Source: an uncultured Flavobacteriales bacterium (GTDB lineage Bacteria > Bacteroidota > Bacteroidia > Flavobacteriales > Schleiferiaceae). Taken from it: a stretch of 64,000 nucleotides of DNA. Each line of letters starts with the position of its first letter. The first letter of the stretch is position 1. Positions 36,772 to 45,947 of the stretch are shown here, piece by piece. The translations under genes were made by a program, and so were the position numbers. The notes under the pieces were generated by a model. It saw only the letters and a program-made list of their open reading frames with translations. It was not told the origin of the DNA and did not search any database. The DNA lies in the NCBI GenBank assembly GCA_913055685.1, contig CAJXKC010000001.1:930001-994000 (forward strand), read 5' to 3'.

Positions 36772-38979
36772 GTGAAGACTTTAAAGTTCCCTCTCTTTCT
36801 AAGCTTTGCTCTGCTGTTTTTATCCGCCTGTGAGCGAGATGGAGAAACTGTAGATAATGCACCCCAAGTTTACCAGTCACAGCAATCTACCTTTGACCTT
36901 AGTATCCCAAACGGATTTAATTTCGAAACTACCGAGGACATTGTTCTCGATTTAAACCTTGACCAGGCTCCTTTGGCTTCGGCCTATCTTGTGAAGGTCT
37001 ACACCCAATTTCCCTCCACTGCTGCTAGTCCGGTTTTCCAGTCCTTTATATCCAGGAATGCTCCTTTAAATGCTAAGGCTACGGTGCCCGCAGGAGCTTC
37101 TGAAATTTACTTGGTGCTACAGTCTCCCGAGGGTTCTAGTTTTCTCACAGTTGTTCCTAAGACCAGCCGAATTACCCATACTTTTTACCAAGCTAAGCGC
37201 AAAATGGCGAAGGCCGGAACTGTTAGTCCCGATTGTGTAAGTGGCTGTGATCATACTATCAGTAATTTAAATTATAGCCTCGACGCGAAGAAGAAGAACG
37301 ATGTATACTGTTTAACCGGAAGCTACTCCACTGGCGCTAATGTTTCCCTTACTAAAGGATCATTAGTACGCTTATGCGGAACCGGCACCATCCAGAGTAT
37401 TACTATAAACGATGGTGAGGTTGAGGTTTTATCTGGCGCGGATGTTACGGTTACCAATTTCAATATCAATTCGAAGAATGGTAATGAGCTCATCATATAC
37501 CCTGGTGGTTCATTAACCATTACCAATTGGTTTTCACCCAATAGTGATGTTACCAATTATGGAACATTAGACGTTGCGGCCTTAAACTTAAATTCGGGTG
37601 CCGATTTGGAGAATCACGGTACTTTTACCGTTAGCACCAACAATTTCGCCACCTTTAATGGGGATGTAGATAATTACGGAAGCTTTAGCATTGCCGGTAA
37701 TGCTAATATCAACAGCGGTTCTAAGTTTAAGAATTTCTGCACCATGACTTTCGGTGGAGATTTGCAGATGAACGGTGATGTGGATAATGAATCCTATATC
37801 AGCGTAAGCGGAGCCTGGACCATTAATAGTGGTGCCGATCTAGTATTGGAAAACGGCGCGATGGCTATTTGTGAAGATTTGACCCTTAATGGTCTTATTG
37901 AAGGTAAAGGCAATACCAGTCTTTTTAAGGTGGAAGACCGTAGCGACATTAATTGGGGAGGCGTTATTAAGAAGAATCTAGAGTTCTGCGATGCCAATGG
38001 AATAGAGAATATGGCCAATGCCAATTCTATAAAACAAGATGCGGTGGCCGCTTGTAATGTGGTAATACCTAGCGATGCTTGTAATCCAGTCGGTAATGGG
38101 CAGCCGCAGGTAAGTGATGCCGATGGGGATGGTGTGGCCGATGAATTAGATGCTTACCCCAATGATGCTTCCCGCGCAAGCGACTCGTATTTCCCATCCG
38201 AAAGCACCTATGGTACATTGGCTTTTGAGGATTTATGGCCGGCGTATGGCGACTACGACTTTAATGATTTGGTGGTAGATTACCGTTATCAGCAAGTGCT
38301 TAATGCCAATAACGAGGTGGTTGATTTAAAGGCACGCTTTGTGAGTAGAGCGGCCGGAGGAGCCTTGAAACTGGGCTTTGGTATCCAATTAGATTTGAAT
38401 CAGTCTGCAGTTAGCGCGGTAAGTGGAACTCGTTATTTTACCAATCTTATTTCCACCAATGCCAATGGTACAGAAAGCGGTCAGACCAAAGCGGTGATTA
38501 TTGTATACGATAACTCAAAGGATGTACTTGTGAATAACACTGGTCAGGCTTTCGTAAATACCGTTAGTGGTAATACCGCTATCGATCCTGATACGGCCAA
38601 TCTTACCATTAGCTTCTCCAATCCACAAAGCATAGCGAGCTTAGGCACGGCGCCCTATAATCCCTTTATTTTCGTAGATGAAAACCGCGGTCGAGAAGTG
38701 CACTTAGCAGGAGAAGAGCCTACTGATAAAGCAGATGCTAATTTATTTGGAACGATTGATGATAATACGGATCCTAATGGCAGTACCACTTATAAGAGTG
38801 AAGATAATTTACCTTGGGCCATTCACGTGGTAGGAGGATTTAATTATCCAGAGGAAAAAACCGACGTGTCACAAGCCTACAACTATTTCAGTATTTGGGC
38901 ACAGTCAGGTGGCTTAAGTTACAGTACTTGGTATCAAGACCAACCCGGTTATATCAATAGTGCCGATTTGTATCAATAG
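36772..38979 (+). CDS. LruC domain-containing lipoprotein (second tandem copy)
   Basis: Lipobox LFLSACERD; DADGDGVADELDAYPND; FEDLWPAYGDYDFNDLVVDYRY; GTIDDNTDPNGSTTYKSEDNLPWAIHV. Confidence 0.88.
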   Translation: MKTLKFPLFLSFALLFLSACERDGETVDNAPQVYQSQQSTFDLSIPNGFNFETTEDIVLDLNLDQAPLASAYLVKVYTQFPSTAASPVFQSFISRNAPLNAKATVPAGASEIYLVLQSPEGSSFLTVVPKTSRITHTFYQAKRKMAKAGTVSPDCVSGCDHTISNLNYSLDAKKKNDVYCLTGSYSTGANVSLTKGSLVRLCGTGTIQSITINDGEVEVLSGADVTVTNFNINSKNGNELIIYPGGSLTITNWFSPNSDVTNYGTLDVAALNLNSGADLENHGTFTVSTNNFATFNGDVDNYGSFSIAGNANINSGSKFKNFCTMTFGGDLQMNGDVDNESYISVSGAWTINSGADLVLENGAMAICEDLTLNGLIEGKGNTSLFKVEDRSDINWGGVIKKNLEFCDANGIENMANANSIKQDAVAACNVVIPSDACNPVGNGQPQVSDADGDGVADELDAYPNDASRASDSYFPSESTYGTLAFEDLWPAYGDYDFNDLVVDYRYQQVLNANNEVVDLKARFVSRAAGGALKLGFGIQLDLNQSAVSAVSGTRYFTNLISTNANGTESGQTKAVIIVYDNSKDVLVNNTGQAFVNTVSGNTAIDPDTANLTISFSNPQSIASLGTAPYNPFIFVDENRGREVHLAGEEPTDKADANLFGTIDDNTDPNGSTTYKSEDNLPWAIHVVGGFNYPEEKTDVSQAYNYFSIWAQSGGLSYSTWYQDQPGYINSADLYQ

Positions 38980-38995
38980 GCTAATAAAAGAGCAT

Positions 38996-39036
38996 AAAAA
39001 AAGTCCTGGTGGAATAAACCCACCAGGACTTTTTTA
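38996..39036 (+). terminator. bidirectional terminator between convergent genes
   Basis: AAGTCCTGGTGG...CCACCAGGACTT flanked by A- and T-runs. Confidence 0.85.
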
Positions 39037-39050
39037 TTGATGGTGTATAA

Positions 39051-40229
39051 TTACTTAAATGCTTGAATACCGGTAATATCTGCACCCGTAATTAGCAAGT
39101 GAATATCATGAGTACCCTCGTAGGTTACCACCGATTCGAGGTTCATCATGTGGCGCATGATAGAGTATTCGCCGGTAATACCCATGCCGCCAAGCATTTG
39201 TCGTGCTTCACGCGCGATCTTTAAGGCGATTTCAACACTATTACGTTTGGCCATTGAAATTTGCGCGGTGGTCGCTTTACCTTCATTCTTAAGGGTTCCT
39301 AATCGCCAAACCATTAATTGGGCTTTGGTGATCTCGGTAATCATCTCCGCCAATTTCTTTTGTTGTAATTGGAAGCCAGCAATAGGTTTACCGAACTGAA
39401 GACGTTCTTTAGAATAGCGTAAGGCCGTGTCGTAGCAGTCCATTGCGGCACCTAATGCGCCCCAAGCAATACCGTAGCGTGCGCTATCTAAACAGCTTAA
39501 TGGAGCCCCTAGTCCGCTGCGTCCCGGTAATAAATTTTCTTTAGGCACCTTTACATTATCGAAAACCAACTCGCCGGTAGCACTAGCTCTTAAACTCCAT
39601 TTATTGTGAGTTTCTGGAGTAGTAAATCCTTCCATCCCGCGTTCCACGATTAATCCGTGAATACGACCTTCTTCGTTTTTAGCCCAAACTACCGCTACAT
39701 CGCAAAAGGGAGCATTGCTAATCCACATTTTGGCGCCGTTGAGTACGTAATGATCACCCATGTCTTTGTAATTGGTGATCATTCCGCCAGGGTTTGAGCC
39801 AAAGTTGGGTTCGGTTAAGCCGAAAGAACCCAGAAACTCGCCCGAGGCCAGTTTAGGAAGAAACTTACGCTTTTGCTCCTCAGAGCCATAGGCGTAAATG
39901 GGGAACATTACTAGCGAAGACTGAACCGAGCAAGTGGAGCGCACTCCTGAGTCGCCGCGTTCAATTTCCTGCATCATTAATCCGTAGGAAATTTGGTCGA
40001 GGCCCGCGCCCCCATATTCCTCCGGAATGTAAGGTCCGAATGCGCCAACTTCTGCCAAACCTTTTATGAGCTGGTCTGGAAAAGCTGCTCTTTGAGCGTA
40101 GTCTTCTATGATGGGACTTACTTCTTTCTTCACCCAATCGCGGGTGGCATTGCGCACTAATTTGTGCTCCTCGCTTAATAAGTCGTCTATCTGATAATAA
40201 TCTGGAGATTCAAATAAATCGCTCGCCAT
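39051..40229 (-). CDS. acyl-CoA dehydrogenase (glutaryl-CoA dehydrogenase-like)
   Basis: GSFGLTEPNFGSNPGGM, NGAKMWISNAPFCDVAVVWAK, YEGTHDIHLLITG; ATG 40229 preferred over TTG 40247. Confidence 0.93.
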   Translation of the reverse strand: MASDLFESPDYYQIDDLLSEEHKLVRNATRDWVKKEVSPIIEDYAQRAAFPDQLIKGLAEVGAFGPYIPEEYGGAGLDQISYGLMMQEIERGDSGVRSTCSVQSSLVMFPIYAYGSEEQKRKFLPKLASGEFLGSFGLTEPNFGSNPGGMITNYKDMGDHYVLNGAKMWISNAPFCDVAVVWAKNEEGRIHGLIVERGMEGFTTPETHNKWSLRASATGELVFDNVKVPKENLLPGRSGLGAPLSCLDSARYGIAWGALGAAMDCYDTALRYSKERLQFGKPIAGFQLQQKKLAEMITEITKAQLMVWRLGTLKNEGKATTAQISMAKRNSVEIALKIAREARQMLGGMGITGEYSIMRHMMNLESVVTYEGTHDIHLLITGADITGIQAFK

Positions 40230-40244
40230 ATGATCAATTTTTGG

Positions 40245-40252
40245 CAAATGTA
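40245..40252 (-). promoter_or_regulatory. -7 promoter box TACATTTG
   Basis: TAnnTTTG 15 nt before ATG 40229 (minus). Confidence 0.45.
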
Positions 40253-40303
40253 GTTATCCATTGAGTGTTTAGCTTACATTTATTGCATAAATCCCTATTA
40301 AAT

Positions 40304-41107
40304 ATGAAGAAAAAATACCTTTACGTTTTAAGCACTGCTCTGGCTTTATTCATTGCTCAGGACGCCTTTACTAGTAGTGGCGGTTCGCCATCTGGAAACA
40401 GTGGTTCTCCTGCCTCAAATGGCAATACTTGTGCCCGATCGGGTTGTCATTCTACTGGCACTGCGGCGGGTCAGACTATTAGCATTACCACCGATATTCC
40501 TGCCGGTGGATTTATGGAAGATTCTATTTACAGTATAACGGTAACTGCCAATAATGGTGGTGCTAGTTCTGATCGCATGGGCTTTATGGCCAGTGTAGAA
40601 TCACCTAGTGGGCATACTGGGAACTTACAAATTACGGATGCGGCCCGTACCAAGAAGGCTGGGTCTTATGTTACGCATACCTTCTCGGGTATTGCAGGAA
40701 GCAATGGTGAAAATATTTGGAACTTTGACTGGGATGCGCAACAGTCGCCTGATCAATCTACGGTTTACGTAGCAGTAAACTTTAGTAATAATAATGGCAC
40801 CACATCTGGAGACGTCATTTTAACCGAATCCTTAGTGCTTAGCAAAGGGTCCGGTATAGGCTTACAGGAACTTAAGCGTGAAAGCATGAGTGCCTACCCT
40901 AATCCAGCCATAGACCAGCTGGTAGTAGCCGGTGAAGAGTTTAAAGCACCTTATGTTGTGCTTAATGCGGCGGGCATGCGCGTGAAAGAACTGAAGCTTG
41001 TAAACCGAGAAGGACAGCATTGGTATTTTAATGTTTCTGACCTAAAGACCGGTGTATATCTAATTCAAGATTCTGAGGGTCGCGGTATTCGATTCACCAA
41101 GAACTAA
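40304..41107 (+). CDS. secreted choice-of-anchor V-like protein with T9SS C-terminal sorting domain
   Basis: CARSGCHS motif; C-terminal SAYPNPAIDQLVV...LKTGVYLIQDSEGRGIRFTKN. Confidence 0.8.
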   Translation: MKKKYLYVLSTALALFIAQDAFTSSGGSPSGNSGSPASNGNTCARSGCHSTGTAAGQTISITTDIPAGGFMEDSIYSITVTANNGGASSDRMGFMASVESPSGHTGNLQITDAARTKKAGSYVTHTFSGIAGSNGENIWNFDWDAQQSPDQSTVYVAVNFSNNNGTTSGDVILTESLVLSKGSGIGLQELKRESMSAYPNPAIDQLVVAGEEFKAPYVVLNAAGMRVKELKLVNREGQHWYFNVSDLKTGVYLIQDSEGRGIRFTKN

Positions 41108-41122
41108 TAATATCTTTGGGAC

Positions 41123-41773
41123 GTGGAAGTAGCAATTACATCACGTCCAACCGACTGGGTAATAATTGTCGGTTTGCTTAGTGCCATTCTTTTGGTGTGG
41201 ATACGTTCATTCGACACCAAAAGGATGGCTCTTTTTTTGGCCTTTCCTTGGCAAGCGGGGGCAAGTGATTTTGCTTTAGAGTTTAATTCGGACCACCTTA
41301 ATTACCGGGCCGATCGCTTTTTATTAATCGTAGCTTGGCTTATTAGTCCGCTGCTAATCCTAGCCCTAAAACTTCCCTTCGCTGAAGGTGCATTGCAGTT
41401 TTATTCTTGGGCCGATTACCTGCGAGTATTGGTTTTGGCAGGTTTTTTTATCGCCTTTAAATTATTCATGGCCAGTATTATTGGCTACGTGTTTCAAGTG
41501 CAAGAAGCGCTTATTCAGGGTCAGAACCTTTCTTTAGCCTATTTTTCTTGGTTGGCCATTTTAGGGGCCTTTAGTTCCTTCCTGGTCTATTTTAGTGATT
41601 TTCCGCTTGTTGTGGCTTATGCCCTATGGCTAGCCTTGGCAATTGGGGTTTTCTGGGCCCTTTTCCGAAGTATTGCATTTAGCTTTAGCCTAGGCTTAGA
41701 AACAAGCTATATTATTTTATACCTTTGCGCGCTGGAAATAATACCTCTGCTTTACCTTTTCTCCTTGAGTTAG
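41123..41773 (+). CDS. DUF4271-like membrane protein
   Basis: Multi-TM ORF between T9SS protein and HemD-like gene. Confidence 0.65.
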   Translation: MEVAITSRPTDWVIIVGLLSAILLVWIRSFDTKRMALFLAFPWQAGASDFALEFNSDHLNYRADRFLLIVAWLISPLLILALKLPFAEGALQFYSWADYLRVLVLAGFFIAFKLFMASIIGYVFQVQEALIQGQNLSLAYFSWLAILGAFSSFLVYFSDFPLVVAYALWLALAIGVFWALFRSIAFSFSLGLETSYIILYLCALEIIPLLYLFSLS

Positions 41774-41809
41774 CAATTTGTAAATCAGCGGTTTAATAAA
41801 AAACGCACT

Positions 41810-42556
41810 GTGAAGGTAAAATCTATTCTTGTATCGCAGCCCGAGCCGCAAACCGAGAACTCGCCTTATTTTGATCTTGCAAGCAAGTACAAATTAAAGG
41901 TTGATTTCATCCCTTTCATTCACGTGGAAGGCGTTGATGTGGCAGATGTACGAAAGCAAAAGATAAACTTGTCCAATCATACTGCCGTAATTCTTACTAG
42001 TAGAAATGCAGTAGATCATTATTTCCGGATTGCAGAGGAAATGCGCTACACGGTGCCAAATGATATGAAGTACTTTTGTACTTCTGAGGCCATTGCCTAC
42101 TATCTGCAGAAATACGTGGTGTATCGTAAGCGTAAAATCTACTTTGGTAAGAGTAAGTTTGCTGATCTTGCTCCTTTGTTCAAGAAACATAAGGATGAGA
42201 AGTATCTCTTACCTACATCGGATATCTTAAAACCCATGATTCCAGATACCCTGGAAGAGTGCAAGGTGAACTATACCCGCGCCATTTTATACAATACCGT
42301 AAGCAGCGATTTATCGCATCTAGCAGATGTGAAGTATGATATTTTGGTGTTCTTCAGTCCTTCAGGAATTAAGTCTCTTTTCGAAAACTTCCCCGATTTT
42401 GAACAGGGAAATACTAAGATTGCCGGTTTTGGTACCACCACCCACCGCGCTATTGAAGAGGCCGGTCTTACCGTAAATATTAAAGCCCCTTCGCCTAAAT
42501 ATCCTTCCATGACTATGGCTTTGGAGGATTATATTAAGACGGAGAACAAGAAATAA
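41810..42556 (+). CDS. uroporphyrinogen-III synthase family protein
   Basis: KSILVSQPEPQTENSPYFDLA, VILTSRNAVDHYFRI, DILVFFSPSGIKSLFENF, IAGFGTTTHRAIEEAG. Confidence 0.88.
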   Translation: MKVKSILVSQPEPQTENSPYFDLASKYKLKVDFIPFIHVEGVDVADVRKQKINLSNHTAVILTSRNAVDHYFRIAEEMRYTVPNDMKYFCTSEAIAYYLQKYVVYRKRKIYFGKSKFADLAPLFKKHKDEKYLLPTSDILKPMIPDTLEECKVNYTRAILYNTVSSDLSHLADVKYDILVFFSPSGIKSLFENFPDFEQGNTKIAGFGTTTHRAIEEAGLTVNIKAPSPKYPSMTMALEDYIKTENKK

Positions 42557-42578
42557 TAGCAGTATTTTATAACTTCCA

Positions 42579-42616
42579 AGCCCTGACCTAGCCATGCCAG
42601 TGTCAGGGCTTTTTTT
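42579..42616 (+). terminator. terminator hairpin directly abutting rnpA ATG
   Basis: AGCCCTGAC...GTCAGGGCTTTTTTT then ATG 42617. Confidence 0.75.
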
Positions 42617-42976
42617 ATGGATTACAGGTTTAAGAAAACAGAGCGCTTAAAAAGTGCGGAGCGCATTTCGGAAGTCTTTAAGCAAGGATTGGTGCTTAAA
42701 AAAGGTTTTCTGATTATCCGATTTGTAGAAAACAATTTGGATGCTCATCGTATTGCCTTTAGTGTACCTAAGCGCAAGGTCGCATCCGCTGTAAAGCGCA
42801 ACCTCATTAAAAGGAGGCTTCGAGAGGTATACCGTTTAAACAAGCCTCTTTTGGATGAAATATGGCCAGATAAAAAAATGGATTTGGTTTTGCTTTATTT
42901 AGCGAGCGAGGTGAAGGATTACGAAAGAATTGAGGCGAATTATCAAAAAGTATTGCGCAGTCTTAACAATGCATAA
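42617..42976 (+). CDS. rnpA: ribonuclease P protein component
   Basis: FSVPKRKVASAVKRNLIKRRLREVYR RNP motif. Confidence 0.94.
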   Translation: MDYRFKKTERLKSAERISEVFKQGLVLKKGFLIIRFVENNLDAHRIAFSVPKRKVASAVKRNLIKRRLREVYRLNKPLLDEIWPDKKMDLVLLYLASEVKDYERIEANYQKVLRSLNNA

Positions 42977-43021
42977 GAATTGTACTCGTTTTAGCTAAAT
43001 TAGCAGTCAATTCGCAGATCC

Positions 43022-44665
43022 ATGCCGAAAAAGTATTCTCGTTTTACAGGTCCTATTGCCCTAGTCTTAGTCTTAGTTTTTTCCTTGGCTTATCGCCCAG
43101 ACTATTTCGAGATTAGCAAGCAGCTCGATATTTTCACTAATGTTTTTAAAGAGGTATCCCTTTACTACGTAGACGATACCGAACCTGGAGAATTAGCGGA
43201 GGAGGCGATTAATTCCATGCTGTCTTCGCTCGACCCCTATACCAATTACATTCCTGAAGAGGCGGTAGAGGATTTTAAAATTCAGCAAACTGGAAATTAC
43301 GGCGGAATTGGTGCTTCGGTTGGCATTATTCGGGGGGAGGCGCTAGTGACCTCTGTTTTTGAAGGCTTTGGGGCTGATAATGCGGGTCTAAAGGCAGGTG
43401 ATGTTATTATAGAAGTTGATGGTCAGTCGACCGAAGATCGAGATGAAAATGCCGTTTCGGAAATATTAAAAGGCGCGCCAGGTACCATTACCGAGCTAAA
43501 GGTAAAACGGGGTGATGCCATTGTTGATCTAAAGGTAGAGCGAGAAGAAGTGCATCTTAAAGCAGTGCCCTTCGCAGGCTACGTAAAGGATGGTTACGGT
43601 TATATTTCCCTTAATAGCTTTACACAGAATGCCAGTGGCGAGGTTTTGCAAGCTTGGAAAGAGCTTAAAAAGCAAGGTGACTTAAAAGGCATTATCCTCG
43701 ACTTAAGAAATAATCCGGGAGGATTGCTTAGTGAAGCTATTGGTTTAACCAATTTATTTATACCTGAAGGTAAGCCGGTAGTGCTTACTAAGGGAAAGTT
43801 AGAGGAGTGGCAAAAAACCTACGAAACTCCTAAGCCGGCATTCGACACTAAGGTTCCTGTAGCGGTTTTGATTAACTCGGGTTCCGCTTCCGCTTCAGAA
43901 ATCGTAGCAGGAACTTTACAAGATTATGATCGTGGCATTATTGTTGGTCGTCGTTCTTTTGGCAAGGGATTGGTACAGGAATCGCGGATGTTACCCTATG
44001 GAGCCCAGTTAAAGGTTACCATTGCCAAGTATTATACCCCCAGCGGGCGCCTTATTCAAGCTATCGATTATGCGGAAAGAGCCGAAGATGGATCAGTTTC
44101 AAAGATTCCGGATTCATTACGAACGGCTTTTAAAACATCTAATGGTCGGACGGTATTAGATGGGGGTGGTATTGATCCCGATATCGAAACTGAATCGCAG
44201 CAGGCTAATGATCTTATTGTGGCCCTATTCCGGGATTTGCATTTGTTTGACTATGCTACTGAGTTTTACCGAAAAACCGATAGCATTGATGCAGCCACCA
44301 ATTTTAAAATTAGTGAAGCAATTTGGGCCGACTTCACCCAGTGGTTAGGGAAACGTGATTTTGATTTTGATAATCAAACGGGAAGGTTAATTAAACTATT
44401 GGAAGAGGCCGCCGAAAGAGAGGCTTACGATCAGGCTATTGCCGAAGAGCTCAAAACCCTTAAGCAAGCTTACGAGAAACATAAACAAGGGGAGCTGGAA
44501 AAAAATAAAGACCTGGTAAAGGATCTTTTACAAGAAGAGATAGTAGCGCGTTATTATTATGATGCCGGTCGACTTGCCAATGCTTTGCAGCATGATACCG
44601 ATATTAGCACCGCCCTTAAGTATCTTGAAGATAGCGCTGCTTATCAGGCCATTTTAAAGCCTTAG
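43022..44665 (+). CDS. S41 family C-terminal processing peptidase
   Basis: GGIGASVG PDZ, LDLRNNPGGLL, SGSASASEIVAGTLQDYDRG, RRSFGKGLVQE. Confidence 0.94.
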   Translation: MPKKYSRFTGPIALVLVLVFSLAYRPDYFEISKQLDIFTNVFKEVSLYYVDDTEPGELAEEAINSMLSSLDPYTNYIPEEAVEDFKIQQTGNYGGIGASVGIIRGEALVTSVFEGFGADNAGLKAGDVIIEVDGQSTEDRDENAVSEILKGAPGTITELKVKRGDAIVDLKVEREEVHLKAVPFAGYVKDGYGYISLNSFTQNASGEVLQAWKELKKQGDLKGIILDLRNNPGGLLSEAIGLTNLFIPEGKPVVLTKGKLEEWQKTYETPKPAFDTKVPVAVLINSGSASASEIVAGTLQDYDRGIIVGRRSFGKGLVQESRMLPYGAQLKVTIAKYYTPSGRLIQAIDYAERAEDGSVSKIPDSLRTAFKTSNGRTVLDGGGIDPDIETESQQANDLIVALFRDLHLFDYATEFYRKTDSIDAATNFKISEAIWADFTQWLGKRDFDFDNQTGRLIKLLEEAAEREAYDQAIAEELKTLKQAYEKHKQGELEKNKDLVKDLLQEEIVARYYYDAGRLANALQHDTDISTALKYLEDSAAYQAILKP

Positions 44666-44666
44666 C

Positions 44667-45947
44667 ATGTTTAAGGATTCAAAATTTTGGTATAGGTTAA
44701 TTTTCTTCTGCCTCTTGTACTACGCCATTCTTTTGCCGTGGCAGTTGCAATGGTTGCCGGCTACCTTAGCAATGATGGTAGGTGGCTTATTTTGGATCCT
44801 GGCTTTGGATTTTAAGGCTAAAGCACGCATTCTTTCTTCCAATATGCTGGCAAGTTTAATGTTCCTATCCTACATTTTTGTGGTGGTGGGGGCGGTGTAC
44901 AGCCCCGAATCTAAAGAAGCGGGTAAAGAGATCTTCTCTAAATTACCCATCTTAGTTTGGCCTTTAATATTGGGCTCAATTCCGAGCTTTAGAAAGGCCG
45001 AAATTGGAGGGCTATTAAAGGTTTTTATTTCCTCCACGGCCATAGCAATGCTAGTGGCTTTCCTCTATGGTCTTTACCGCTACCAAGCAGGCGGTATGCC
45101 TTATGTATTTTATTTTAATGATTTACTGACATTAGTAAAAGTACCAGCTCATTATATGGGCATGTACATCACTTTTGCTTATGCTTTGGTTTTGCAACGC
45201 TGGGCAATAGGAAGACCTTTCTACGCCAAGAAATGGCTCAATCTGGTTCTATTACTCTTCTTTGCTTTTAGCTTAGTGTTTATCTGGGTAAGAATGCAGT
45301 ATTTGCTTTTCTTTTTTGTGAATGCCCTGATCGCGATGAGCTACCTTAAGAATAAATTTGGTTACGGGAAGGCTAGTTTATATTTCAGTTTATATTCGAT
45401 TGCTTTTGCCTTGCTTCTTATTGCTATTCCTGGCAGTCGCAAGCGACTTACCGACACTTACAATGAGCTTCGATCTTTTAATCAAATGATCGATAATAAA
45501 CAGACTAATCCGCGCAAGTTCTTGTGGGCCGAAGGCTTGGTTTTGGTATCAGATAATTTATGGTGGGGTTTAGGAACCGGGGCGGAGAATACTGCGCTTA
45601 ATGAGCGATTGGAATCGGTTGACGCTATTTTTTGGGATGGAAAAACCACCTATCAGCTCTATGAAATGGGCTTCAACTATCATAATAGCTATTTGCAAAT
45701 CTTTGCCGCAAATGGTATCTGGGCTTTCCTAACCTTTTTAGCTCTCTTGTTCTATCCCTTCTTTAAACTTCGGAAGCACCCATTTAGGCACGAAGCACGC
45801 ATTTTTCTCTTTATCATTATCCTGAGTTTTTTAACCGAGAGCATGCTGCAAAGGCAGGCGGGCGTCTTGTTCTTTAGCTTCTTTTATACTTTGCTCTTAG
45901 TAATGCCTAGTGCCGAGATGTCGGCAAGCAAGTTAGAAGATTCTTAG
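44667..45947 (+). CDS. O-antigen ligase (WaaL-like) family membrane protein
   Basis: Multi-TM; LWAEGLVLVSDNLWWGLGTGAENTALNERL, YHNSYLQIFAANGIWAFL. Confidence 0.85.
   Translation: MFKDSKFWYRLIFFCLLYYAILLPWQLQWLPATLAMMVGGLFWILALDFKAKARILSSNMLASLMFLSYIFVVVGAVYSPESKEAGKEIFSKLPILVWPLILGSIPSFRKAEIGGLLKVFISSTAIAMLVAFLYGLYRYQAGGMPYVFYFNDLLTLVKVPAHYMGMYITFAYALVLQRWAIGRPFYAKKWLNLVLLLFFAFSLVFIWVRMQYLLFFFVNALIAMSYLKNKFGYGKASLYFSLYSIAFALLLIAIPGSRKRLTDTYNELRSFNQMIDNKQTNPRKFLWAEGLVLVSDNLWWGLGTGAENTALNERLESVDAIFWDGKTTYQLYEMGFNYHNSYLQIFAANGIWAFLTFLALLFYPFFKLRKHPFRHEARIFLFIIILSFLTESMLQRQAGVLFFSFFYTLLLVMPSAEMSASKLEDS

Noticed and set aside
7493-44665. Two S41 peptidases as a system
   Set aside because: Paralogous C-terminal processing proteases are common in Bacteroidota and the two loci are 34 kb apart.
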